A program made the position numbers and the translations under genes. DNA of 64,000 nt from Xenopus tropicalis (lineage: Eukaryota; Chordata; Amphibia; Anura; Pipidae). Positions 32,863 to 42,617 of the stretch are shown piece after piece (the first letter of the stretch is position 1; every line of letters starts with the position of its first letter). The stretch spans positions 22,336,482 through 22,400,481 of the forward strand of contig NC_030681.2 of the NCBI RefSeq assembly GCF_000004195.4, read 5' to 3'. The notes under the pieces were generated by a model. It made no database searches. It was given only the letters and a program-made list of their open reading frames with translations, and had not been told where the DNA came from.

Positions 32863-34124
32863 TATATCAGAGCATGCAGTGGCTGGATTTATTGAGTATT
32901 ATACTAAAACTATATCTGTGACATAATCTCACTTTTTTGGAAAACTAAGGATGACGGCTTAATGATTTTACTATCCCAAATCTCATAATAATGATGCCGA
33001 GCACATGAAAACGTAGGTTTCCAAGGATTAGATCTGCAGTGAGGGCCACTGACCTGGAATGGCTCTCCGAATACCCTGAGACCAGCATCAGATGGAGTGT
33101 GATAAAGACTTGGCGTCAGTATCAAGTCCTGGCACAGCTTTCTCTCTGCTGCCAACAAATTATTTTTTATTTTCTCAAATACAGTTTAACAGTAATTAAT
33201 TTGTTTGTTAATTACCTTTTGTTGTGTAAAATGGCAATGTTAATGTTGTGTAACAATTCATCAAACACCTCTGTTTTTTTTTCCCAGTTTTATACCAATG
33301 AAATGTAGCATTTGTATCCCCTGCAAAATCTCTGTTCATCTGTTTATGGGTTCTGGTGACCTTGATGGTATACTTGCCCTTGCACCGAGGGTTTTAAGCC
33401 TTTAGAAACCTACATTCTATTGTAGGCAATGCCTATCGAGAGGAAATTCAAGCTATCACTGCATTTATTAGCCTTCAGGGTACTATACCACACCATAATA
33501 AACATTATAAGCCATTTACCTTAAAAGCTGCAGTGACAAAAGGTGTTTAGAGCTCAATATGCTTATTAAGTACATTTTAGAGAACAATTTGATAAACTGT
33601 TGAATTTCTCTGCAAACTCCGTCACTCCTGTGGAAAATAATCACAATTCCTTTAATCATACTGTTCATCCATCAAAAAGTAAAATTTGTTTTTTATGAAT
33701 ACATATGGCATAACTGCTCTGTTATTTCAAATGTTTTGCATTGGGAACTACTCTGTAATTATGTTCCAAAGGCAGAACAGGAATATATATATATCACTGG
33801 TACTAACCATTCAAATAAACACTTGCAAAGGCATTCAGCAGCCTGGGATATCACATTAACTGAGTGTTTTAGGTAATAGATCACATTTGATGAAAAGAAG
33901 TCTGCTTTTTACTCTTTAACTTACCTCCTAAAAGTGAATTGTTGCACAATTAAGACCTAAAACAACCTACAAAACTGACAGTAATGAATACTCTGTTGGC
34001 CTAATCTGCCCAAACAGTATCACAGCTAAAAGAAAAAATATAGCTTATCTTTATACATTGTGTTCATCTCTTTCTTTTATTCCAACTAAAATTAAAAAGT
34101 AAAGGAGAGAAAAAGAATTTTATA
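32863..34124. other. No recognised feature
   Basis: Unique-looking AT-rich sequence. An 89-codon frame at 33039 has no recognisable domain. Confidence 0.4.
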
Positions 34125-35014
34125 CAGGTATGGGATCCCTTATCTGGAAACCCGTTATCCTGAAAGCTCCGAATTACGGAAAGCCTGTCTCCCATAGACT
34201 CCATTTTAATCAAATAACTCAGAATTTTAAAACTGATTTCCTTTTTCTCTGTAGTAATAAAACAGTACCTGTACTTGATCCCAACTAAGATATAATTACC
34301 CCTTATTGGGGGCAGAACAGCCCTATTGGGTTTATTTAATGGTTAAATGATTCCCTTTTCTCTGTAATAATAAAACTGTACCTGTACTTGATCCCAACTA
34401 AGATATAATTACCCCTTATTGGGGGCAGAACAGCCCTATTGGGTTTATTTAATGGTTAAATGATTCCCTTTTCTCTGTAATAATAAAATAGTACCTGTAC
34501 TTGATCCCAACTAAGATATAATTACCCCTTATTGGGGCAGAACAGCCCTATTGGGTTTATTTAATGGTTAAATGATTCCCTTTTCTCTGTAATAATAAAA
34601 CAGTACCTGTACTTGATCCCAACTAAGATATAATTACCCCTTATTGGGGCAGAACAGCCCTATTGGGTTTATTTCATGGTTAAATGATTCCTTTTTCTCT
34701 GTAATAATAAAACAGTACCTGTACTTGATCCCAACTAAGATATAATTACCCCTTATTGGGGCAGAACAGCCCTATTGGGTTTATTTAATGGTTAAATGAT
34801 TCCCTTTTCTCTGTAATAATAAAACAGTACCTTGTAATTGATCCCAACTAAGATATAAATAATCCTTATTGGGGGCAGAACAGCCCTATTGGGTTCAATT
34901 AATGTTTTATTGATTTTTTAGTAGACTTAAGGTATGGAGATCCAAATTACGGAAAGACCCCTTATCTGGAATACCCTTGGTCCCGAGCATTCTGGATAAC
35001 GGGTCCTATACCTG
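34125..35014 (+). mobile_element. TA-flanked MITE, CAGGTAT family, with 113-bp core array
   Basis: CAGGTATGGGATCCC to GGTCCTATACCTG, with TA on both sides. ACTTGATCCC (last one AATTGATCCC) recurs at 34273, 34386, 34499, 34611, 34723 and 34836, giving five units of 112-113 bp. Both termini and unique end segments are intact, so the array is strictly internal. Confidence 0.92.
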
Positions 35015-35089
35015 TAATACATGAGACTGGTGGACTCAAATTTAAATGTTTGTAGAGATGAAATTTCTTTGTGGAATTGTTCATTATTC

Positions 35090-35430
35090 ATTAAGCACAA
35101 AGAAACTTCAATCTCAAATTTTTTTCACCAGACATGGATTTGCATCGAATTTCCGCATTTCGCCATTGGGGAATTATTTTGCAAAACTTCCGTGAAAATT
35201 TGCTACAAAAAAATTAATCGAGCATCGAAAAAAGTTGCGGTCAAATCAAAATAGGTGCGGTCACATCAAAGAAAGACGTGGACGATAAAAAAAAGATGTG
35301 GGGGACAACAAAAAAGACGCGGGCAACAATTAAATCAGTCGACAAATGCAATTTTTTTGTTTATTGTTGTTTTATTGTTGCTTCGCAAATTTTATGGCGA
35401 AGCAAAATGGGACAAATTTGCTCATAACTA
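35090..35430 (+). mobile_element. hAT-type MITE, TAGTGATG family, left end decayed
   Basis: CATGGATTTGCATCGAATTTC, CATTTCGCCATTGGGG and ...AAATTTGCTCATAACTA follow the family order. The left terminus is not recognisable. Short open frames are incidental. Confidence 0.65.
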
Positions 35431-35509
35431 TTCAGCATCCAAAAAGCTTGCAAGTTCATGTAGAAGTCAATAGGAGTTGTACTAGGTTAGATTTATGTAG
35501 ATTGAGTTT

Positions 35510-35800
35510 TTTGAGTTCTCTCCTCTCTCATGCTCCCCCCTCCCACAAGAATGCTAAGAACTCTCTCCCCCCTCCCTTAGGAATATGTCATCTGAGCTAT
35601 AATGGCTAGAGCTATATATCAGGAAGCTATGAAGACCAAGCTAAAATGGCAGCTGCTATCTTGAACAAACAGAGAAAGCTTCTAGGGCTCTTTACTCAGG
35701 TATGGTAAAGCTTTTTGCAGAATAAATATAGCGTTCTAGGTCGCACTAATGTGGCGAATCAATTGGCAATAAAATACCAAAATGACTTTCCGTCTCTTTT
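35510..35800 (+). repeat. T2-like interspersed repeat
   Basis: CCTCCCACAAGAATGCTAAG, GAGCTATAATGGCTAGAGCT, AAGCTTCTAGGGCTCTTTAC and TTTCCGTCTCTTTTAACTTG. Same family and orientation as 12820-13095. The TTTTAA at the right end fits a TTAA-type target. Confidence 0.68.
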
Positions 35801-36166
35801 AACTTGATAAAAGTATGAACATATTAGAGGTTCTTAAATGGGAAAAAGAATAGAAGATATACTCTACAAGATAGATATTCTTTTTAATAAATGGATTGAT
35901 GTATTAGTCTTACAGAAAATAATAAATAGCTGAAATAAATATGTGCATTCCGCCGTGACTAATTCACTGGTACTTATGAAAATGAAGTTAAAGTTATAAA
36001 AATAAAAGCCTTTTAATGGCTCTTCAACATTTTCAGTAGAATAAAATGAGAAAGAAATATTGCATATTTTAAATAATCGTATTTGTGTGCTTTATGTGAT
36101 GTGCTTTACAAATTATTTTATTGCTTTGTGGACTTGGAAGAACACTTTTGTGGTTATAAATGCAAT
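35801..36166. other. No recognised feature
   Basis: AT-rich unique-looking sequence. Confidence 0.4.
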
Positions 36167-36436
36167 TAGTGATGAGCGAATCTTTTTTGCCAGGCCATGT
36201 ATTCACAGTGAATTTCCGCATTTAGCCATTGGCAAATTGTTTTGTGGAACTTCAATGGAAATCCACCACGGAAAAATTTATTTCACATCAAAAAAGCCAC
36301 GCTTGCATCAAAAAATGGGCGTGGTCATATAAAATGGGCACGGCGCTCTAAAGAAGATGTACACATCAAAAAATTCACCGTTTCGGGAATTTTCCTATCG
36401 TTTTGCACATTTTTCGCTGAAGCTCTCTCTTCACTA
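36167..36436 (+). mobile_element. hAT-type MITE, TAGTGATG family
   Basis: Starts TAGTGATGAGCGAATC and ends GCTCTCTCTTCACTA. Flanking octamers AATGCAAT and ATTGGAAT match at 5 of 8. Family blocks in the interior include CATTGGCAAATTG and GGGCGTGGTCATAT. Confidence 0.72.
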
Positions 36437-36656
36437 ATTGGAATCCTTTTTATTATAAAATGTGGGAGGTGTTTTAAATTAAGTGCATTTAAGATGCATG
36501 GAGCCACTGTTAGCTTCTTGGTTTATGCTTGTGGTTAAAAACACCCCCTACCAATAAAACTGGATATCTGTTCAGTCTGTGGCATACATCTATATCAATT
36601 TCTAAATTGTCATTCACAAATAAGATCTTACATGTAACTTCCAGATATTTAGCCAA

Positions 36657-36956
36657 TACTGATGAGCAAATGTTTTCACCAGGCATGGATTTGCTTCAAA
36701 TTGCCTCATTTCGCCGTGGGCAAATTGTTTTGCAAAACTTTGGCATGAAAAAAGTTGTTGCACCTCAAAAAAAGTTGTGGTTGTGTCAAAATAGGCACGG
36801 TCACTTCAAACTGGGCATGGTCGCATAAAAATGGGTGCGGTCACATAAAAAAAAGTTGCGCTACAGAATGGTCACGTGCCACCCAAGTTTCGCTCATTTT
36901 TCACTGGTTCACGAATATTCCAGCAAAGCGAAACGGGACAGCTTTGCTCATCACTA
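36657..36956 (+). mobile_element. hAT-type MITE, TAGTGATG family
   Basis: Starts TACTGATGAGCAAATG and ends TTTGCTCATCACTA. Flanks TTAGCCAA (36649-36656) and ATAGCCAA (36957-36964) match at 7 of 8. GGATTTGCTTCAAATTGCC and AAACGGGACAGC blocks present. Confidence 0.82.
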
Positions 36957-36966
36957 ATAGCCAACA

Positions 36967-37371
36967 TGAGTAAGTAGTGATTTGCGAAATGGTGGAAAAT
37001 TCGCGAAACGGCAAAAATGACGCGCGTCAAAAAAAATTGTTGCCTGCGACTATACTTTTGTCGCCTGTGGCTATTCTTTAGACGCACTGCTATTCTTTTG
37101 TTGCCCGCGGCTATTCTTTCATTGCGCGGCTATTTTTTTGTCACCTGCGGCTATTCTTTTGTTGCCCGCGGCTATTCTTTCATTGCGCAGCTATTTTTTT
37201 GTCACACAGCTATTATTTTGTCGTGCAACTATTCTTTTGATGCGGCAAATTTTCCCGTGGCAAATTTTTTCATCCGTTTCGCGAAACAATCTGCCAATGG
37301 CGAAACACGGAAATTCGTCGCAAATCCATGCCTGGCCTGCCTGAAACATTTCGCCCATCACTATGAGTAAG
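36967..37371 (+). mobile_element. hAT-type MITE with perfect 8-bp duplication and internal array
   Basis: The element is 36975-37363, TAGTGATTTGCGAAATGG to ATTTCGCCCATCACTA, between TGAGTAAG octamers (36967-36974 and 37364-37371). It belongs to the same subfamily as the 28481 copy: left interior with an about 21-bp array, right interior with CCAATGGCGAAACACGG. Confidence 0.92.
37035..37245 (+). repeat. About 21-bp tandem array, roughly 10 units
   Basis: Units of the form GCTATTCTTTTGTTGCCCGCG, more diverged than at 28561. Two-unit blocks (GCCCGCGGCTATTCTTTCATT) repeat about 59 bp apart, suggesting a higher-order duplication. It keeps several frames open, giving false protein predictions. Confidence 0.85.
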
Positions 37372-38121
37372 TATTGCAAGAGTAAAGAGACAGCAGAACC
37401 ATTCTCTGAATTCTTATTTTACATCTGTCTGAATAATTCTAACAAAGGAGAATATAAATCATCTGCCAATTCCAGGTGTTTTTATCACCCCCCCCCCCAA
37501 AAGATCACAACCATTAAAATGCCTGACATTTGCTGTTTGTAAGGCAACCAATATAACTGATGGATGGCGTGCAAATTGTTCTCAATTTTGTGGTCATCAA
37601 GAATTTTTTGGGGACCTTTCTTATCTTATGCTCAATTTACTTTTCTAGCCAAAAGAGAATATAATCTTAATGATGCTACACGTATTCTTGACATAAAGAG
37701 CACTGAACACTGTACATCTAGAAACTGATGAGGGATCACCCTTAAATATCAAGTAAAGGTTATTTAAAGTAAAATACAATATTACAAAGTATGCCAAGCA
37801 TGATGGAAAAATTCCCTGACACAAACATTTTTGTAGTTTTTTTTTAGCATTTTCTTCAGTTATTTTAGTACAAGTATTCACTTTTACATTTTAAATGTTC
37901 AGCGTACCCCTAAAGGCATAAATATTATTTTTCCAAATCATGTTAACAATAAACCAAACTTAAAGAAAAAAGGTTCCAACTAGAATTGATCACTATTTCT
38001 ACTACTTGTACTATTCTAGGTAAAAAAAATTGTATGAACTTTTCGAAAACAATTCCTCAAACATTTGTGGAAATGTTTATAACATATAACATATTCGCCT
38101 TCTTTGAGAAATGTTATCTGA
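37372..38121. other. No recognised feature
   Basis: Unique-looking sequence with a C-run near 37489-37498. Confidence 0.4.
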
Positions 38122-38214
38122 TTGGTGGATAAATGGGGTTCTATGATTGGTTCTGTTTTCTTTAATTTCATTGGTTGTTTTAGCTTTAAATACTGTTGTT
38201 TCAAAAGACTCTTT

Positions 38215-38259
38215 AGCCTATGATTAAGTGCCCGCTTTAGGCACGAAACGCGCCAGGCT
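38215..38259 (+). ncRNA. Hammerhead-like fold, unit 1
   Basis: Stem I AGCCT (38215-38219) with AGGCT (38255-38259); core strand ATGATTAA; stem II GTGCC/GGCAC with a 7-base loop (38228-38244); GAAACGCGCC (38245-38254). Positions 3 and 8 are A and T. The 15.1/16.1 pair is A-C here, so stem III is damaged. Confidence 0.55.
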
Positions 38260-38375
38260 GTTTATGTTTGAGATTTTTTTTCTTGGTGGATAAATGGGGT
38301 TCTATGATTGGTTATTTTTTCTTTGATTTCATTGGTTGTTTTAGCTTTAAATACTGTTGTTTCAAAAGACTCTTT

Positions 38376-38420
38376 AGCCTATGATTAAGTGCCCACTTTA
38401 GGCACGAAACGCGTCAGGCT
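38376..38420 (+). ncRNA. Hammerhead-like fold, unit 2
   Basis: Same as unit 1, but the junction reads GAAACGCGTC (38406-38415), restoring an A-T pair at 15.1/16.1 and C-G at 15.2/16.2. Stem I AGCCT/AGGCT and stem II GTGCC/GGCAC are perfect. Positions 3 and 8 are A and T. Confidence 0.6.
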
Positions 38421-38599
38421 GTTCATGTTTGAGATTTTTTTTCTTTAAATAAAACTAGTGCCAGCCTTGTTTTTCCTCAATTATTGGGGTATAAAAGCAA
38501 TAACCCTACTTTTTACATAAAAATGTAAATATAAATTTACTAAACTATCAATAAAAATAAAATTATGTTGGATCTTACAGTTTTGATGTCATGCTTTGA

Positions 38600-39246
38600 G
38601 TATGTGTCACGATCTCCCTGAGGAGACGCCATGGAGTACCAGGAAGGTGGGAGCCTTAAGACTGGGTAACCCGGAGTGTAACCATAAGTCACAGAACTGG
38701 TGTCAGAGGCCATGATGATAATGAAGAACTTTAATACTAGTGACGTAACAGTGCACACAATGGAAATACACACTGCATATATAACACGGCAGGCAGAGGC
38801 AGAATCCAAAACAGGCAAAAGGTCAGGGCAAGCGGCAGTCAAGCGAAGTCGAGGACAGGCCAAGGTCAAAACCGGGAAATCAAGGCAGAACTAGGAAGGG
38901 CACAGGAACAAGGCAGAAAGCAGGATCAGGACACGGAACTGGAGCTTGGAACCAGAGAACAAGAATAGACACAGGAACAGGGAACACGGAGGCAGGGTCA
39001 CGAGAAACAATTAATGACCAAGCAAGGGGCAATGGTCAGGGAAAGGCTTATAAAGGGTGAAGATTAGGAGATGGGAAACACATGAGGTTAATGAGGTGGG
39101 CGGAGGAAAAGGAGCAGACAGAAAGCAGATGACAGACAAGAGAAGAATCAGACAGCCCAAAATGCCTCCAGTGGCTACAGAGGCAAATGCATGCCACCAG
39201 GAACACCACAAGTGGTGTTCGAATCCTGACTGATCCTGACAGTATG
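38600..39246 (-). mobile_element. Solo LTR of a Gypsy-like retrotransposon
   Basis: A 637-bp block (38605-39241) begins TGTCACGATC and ends GATCCTGACA between 5-bp copies of GTATG (38600-38604 and 39242-39246). On the minus strand it has a TATA-like CTTTATAAGC near the 5' part, a long pyrimidine/CTTG-rich stretch and ATTAAAG as possible polyadenylation signal. Terminal TGTCA...TGACA and 5-bp duplication fit an LTR retrotransposon reduced by LTR recombination. No internal gag-pol sequence is present. Open frames up to 109 codons inside it are not genes. Confidence 0.87.
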
Positions 39247-40319
39247 CCCACAAATATGAGGATAAAACCCCACAAATGCTATGTTTGCCCTTAACCTAAG
39301 TGCAACATATTGATTTGATTTATGAAGATCTCCAAAACCCCATTCCATGAGAGTGGGAGAAGCTGTAACCCTCAACTCTCTAACTGCTTTATATTGTATG
39401 GAAGACTTTGCAAGCACACTGTATCTAGCTCTAAAGCTAAAGGAAGTTATATCCATACAAAAAGAAGCAATTACAGAGCACGCATTTTAACAAAGGAAAC
39501 GTTTTATAATTATTTTTCTAGTATAAATATGTTTTCTAGCCAAAAGGAAATCCATAGCACACAACTTCCAGCTTCAAACTGAGAGGCTTTGAAGATAAAT
39601 TATTGTTTATTACACAGAATTTATTAACATTCTACTTTTTTTTAACCACGTAGAATTTCTAACGGAAAATGTATACTCATTAAATTACATGGCTTATTCA
39701 AAAGGCAAGTCATTTGTGTGTTCAAGCAGAAAATAGAAGGGTATTAGTGTAGAATAATGCACAATAAAAACAGATCTTTAGGAAAAGACAAAAGCGCTGA
39801 AGGACATTGATTCTAATGAAACCAGACCAACACTACCTCTTAAGACAGCAGATAGCTAAACAGGTTAAAGAACACACTTAATTTAATGACAATTTCCTGT
39901 AGACTCTTAATGATACGCTAAACAATGACTCCCCTAGAGGAAACATTTAAATTACTTAGACCAGTGCCATTAAATTTTCCATAAAGTCACAGATCTCATC
40001 ACCCGGCGGATTAAAAAAACCCAAAAAACAAGGATATCAAAATTAAGTAAAAGAAAGTCAAAAGTCTATTGGAACAGCTGTTTCGGTCTAAAAGCAAAGA
40101 GTGAAGATCCACTTTATTTATCTCTGCAGATTAAGATGTTAATATTCCACATGGTTTCATGGAAAAAAAAAGCATCTGTCCTTTATATGCTCACCCCAAG
40201 AGTAAAAGGCAAATGAATCTAGAATCCAATGGAAAATTCATGGAAAATAAATGGAATTTTCTTTTAAAAAATGTTATTTTTATTAGAAAAGCTTATCTGA
40301 GAATACGTTTTGTTCTGCA
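39247..40319. other. Unique sequence; possible conserved non-coding block about 39600-40180
   Basis: No repeat termini. CTCATTAAATTACATGG, AATTTAATGACAATTTCC and GGAAACATTTAAATTAC give many ATTA/TAAT cores, with GATTAAAAAAACC at the end. Non-coding in all frames. Confidence 0.3.
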
Positions 40320-40530
40320 GATCTGATTCATAGACTTAGAGTCAGAAGAAGGACGGAGTTTCAGATTTCTGAAGAGTTACATAGTGCCATTGTGATTGGA
40401 TTAGTGGAAGAGTATATATGCTGAGGACTTCCCATACCAGTCAGTTGAACTGAAGAAGCTGCTCGGATGAGTAGTGAAACGTCTTCAATGATTACCAAAC
40501 AAGTCCAGTTGCTTTAAATTTATTTATACT
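40320..40530 (+). mobile_element. PLE pseudo-LTR-like fragment
   Basis: Includes GTATATATGCTGAGG (TATA-like) upstream of a hammerhead-like fold at 40445-40488, then CAAACAAGTCCAGTTGC and an A/T-rich end. The order of parts matches the other pseudo-LTRs. Boundaries approximate. Confidence 0.58.
40445..40488 (+). ncRNA. Hammerhead-like ribozyme fold with consensus core bases
   Basis: Stem I TTGAA (40445-40449) with TTCAA (40484-40488), perfect. Core CTGAAGA (40450-40456) matches CUGANGA. One extra A (40457), then stem II GCTGCTC/GAGTAGT with loop GGAT (40458-40475), then GAAACGTC (40476-40483) with the shortest possible stem III. Of the folds with an extra A, this has the best core. Confidence 0.68.
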
Positions 40531-42081
40531 AGATACAGAAGAAGGCCACTTCCCTTTCTCTCTAATGATCTTTCTCATAATAACTCTTAATTGTATAACC
40601 TTCTTCCCACCCTTCTGCTACTTGTCCCCACCTCCTTTATATCAACTTAATTCTTTGTTTTAGCCAAGTTGTTAGGCTCACACTTGACTAAAGACAGTCG
40701 TTACTGTGTACAGAACACCAGGGGTGCTTCAGCCATGGGATGAGTTGAGAAGCCCTTCTGGGGTAGTGAATAGCTTTCTGTGGGAGAAGATACAAGTTCT
40801 TTGTGGGGCACAGCTAACTTTAGGAACTAAACAGAAAGTCTACCTATTATCACTGCTGGAATATGCAGATGGTCTTCAGCCCACAAAGGTACAAAGTATA
40901 TGGTATTTTGAGGCAGTTGACAAGCCTCTGGAGCCAACAGGAAGAACAGGAATAGTCCTGATTGACATGAATGCACATTACTTTGGTTGTCCAGCAAACC
41001 TTTTCTAAACTGAAATGTTCAATAAAAGCATAAAAGAGACTGATAAATATTTTTTTTTTATGTTCGGCTTGCTCCTTTACACTCTCTGCACCTGTCAAAT
41101 TATATTTTCCTTGTTTTGCTGGACTTCAATGAAAATCATATTTTTCAAGCAACACTTATTCAACATAATTGGCACTGAAGGTAAAGAGAATCACTCATCA
41201 TTCCAAATTATTTGGCAACCAATTGTACTTAAACCTGTGCTGTCACTAGCACATTTTTCTTTTTGTGAACGCTGGCTTTGTTATATTTCCCCATATGGAG
41301 AGAGGGTATAACAATTTGGCTGCAGTCAAATATTTTGGAAAATGACAATGCCCTAGCAACCTTGCAGCTATTTCATGGTAAAACCTTAACAAGGGTATTG
41401 TTATTTATAGTGATGTGTAATTAGAATTTAAAAATAGAATACAAATGTATATATATATATATTTGTTAATAAAAAATAGAGAATTTAAATTGCCAGTTAA
41501 CAATCATTTTGATAGTTTAAATAAATCGATTACAGCAGCATGAATTACGACTATATTCATACATTGCCGCAGATCAATTCAATTTTGCAGCAATTTCAAT
41601 CATTTCCACCACAAATCGACCCTTAATTGTTAGCCTGAATTATGATTCAATTCACAAATTTCCTTAAGAATCCTGCCATTTGTGTAAATGACAAGCAAAC
41701 AACATTTTTATAGATTTTATAATTGCCAATAATACCTTTATTGTAAAAAACATCACAGATCCATTGCTCATACCTTCTCTGAGGTCACTGATGGGACATG
41801 TTCATCTGATTATAGGCATGGCATTTGGGGAATCCTTCATAATGAATGTAGAAACTGAGCAACAGGCTTTTATAGGAGATTATGTGGGCAGTTCACAAAA
41901 GTGGTTATAATGAGACAATATAAAAGAGGAGATAGATTTGTCAGTTTTACCACCTTATTCACAAACCTTTATCACTTCTGTGAATTTGTCTTTTAAACAG
42001 ACACTTTTAGATTTTACACACATTTTTTGTGAATTTGTTTTTATCCTTGTACTAGTGATCCTGCCTTTCACAAAATAAAGT
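40531..42081. other. No recognised feature
   Basis: Mostly unique-looking. A 100-codon open frame at 40706-41008 has no recognised domain and is not called. A short TA microsatellite lies near 41447-41461. Confidence 0.4.
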
Positions 42082-42603
42082 CTTAAAGAAGACATATCCT
42101 ATAAAAATTAAGAATGTACCAGGGAATTATACTCCTCTAGATATAGAAGGATTGTGCTTAAAAAAGTTGTGTTTCTGACTGATTTATTGAGAAATTCCAC
42201 AAAAACCCCACTAGTCCCGCCCATCTGTTCCACTTCCTGCTGGCTGAATTCTCTGGATGTGCAGGGGAGCCGGCAGCTCTCCGTACACTGCACTGTAGGA
42301 TAGGAACCAATCAGCACCTAGGCTGACCTGATAGGGAACTGAAGCCTGTCTTTGCTTGTGTGACTGCAGGGCTGTGATTGGCTCTCCCCCTCCTGCTGTG
42401 CTTCTGGCAGGGACCGTTAGGACATGCCCACTCTTCATTTCACACTGGATGGAGAAGTGATAGGATCTATAGAGAGCTCCAATAAATGGGTCATTATTAC
42501 AGATAGGGTTAATGTTTAGCCCAAAGTGAAACTGGCACTGTATATTATTTATAATTGCCTACAAAATTAGGGTTTTCTTATTTATCCAATATGTCTCCTT
42601 TAA
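42082..42603. mobile_element. T2-type (Kolobok-like) MITE
   Basis: Left TTAAAGAAGACATATCC, right ATATGTCTCCTTTAA. TTAA is at both ends (42082-42085 and 42600-42603). The termini fit the T2-family consensus TTAAAGGRR with one change on the left. The interior is GC-richer (CAGGGCTGTGATTGGCTCTC). Confidence 0.82.
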
Positions 42604-42617
42604 AGATCTCAGGGATC

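Larger units (their letters stand above)
38122..38480 (+). mobile_element. 161-bp dimeric hammerhead-like element
   Basis: Two head-to-tail units start at 38122 and 38283 (TTGGTGGATAAATGGGGTTC), nearly identical over 161 bp. Each ends soon after a hammerhead-like fold. After unit 2 come TTTAAATAAAAC and TAGTGCCAGCCTTG, the same AATAAA and GTGCYRGC order seen in the PLE pseudo-LTRs. Tandem pseudo-LTRs are typical for PLEs. No coding frame. Left boundary set by loss of repeat identity. Confidence 0.75.

Noticed and set aside
38540..39456. Minus-strand frames of 75-109 codons
   Set aside because: Most are inside or at the edges of the solo LTR, do not encode gag or pol motifs, and overlap each other in several frames.
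40706..41008. 100-codon frame as a host exon
   Set aside because: No recognisable domain, no clear splice context that I can defend, and no codon-bias evidence.
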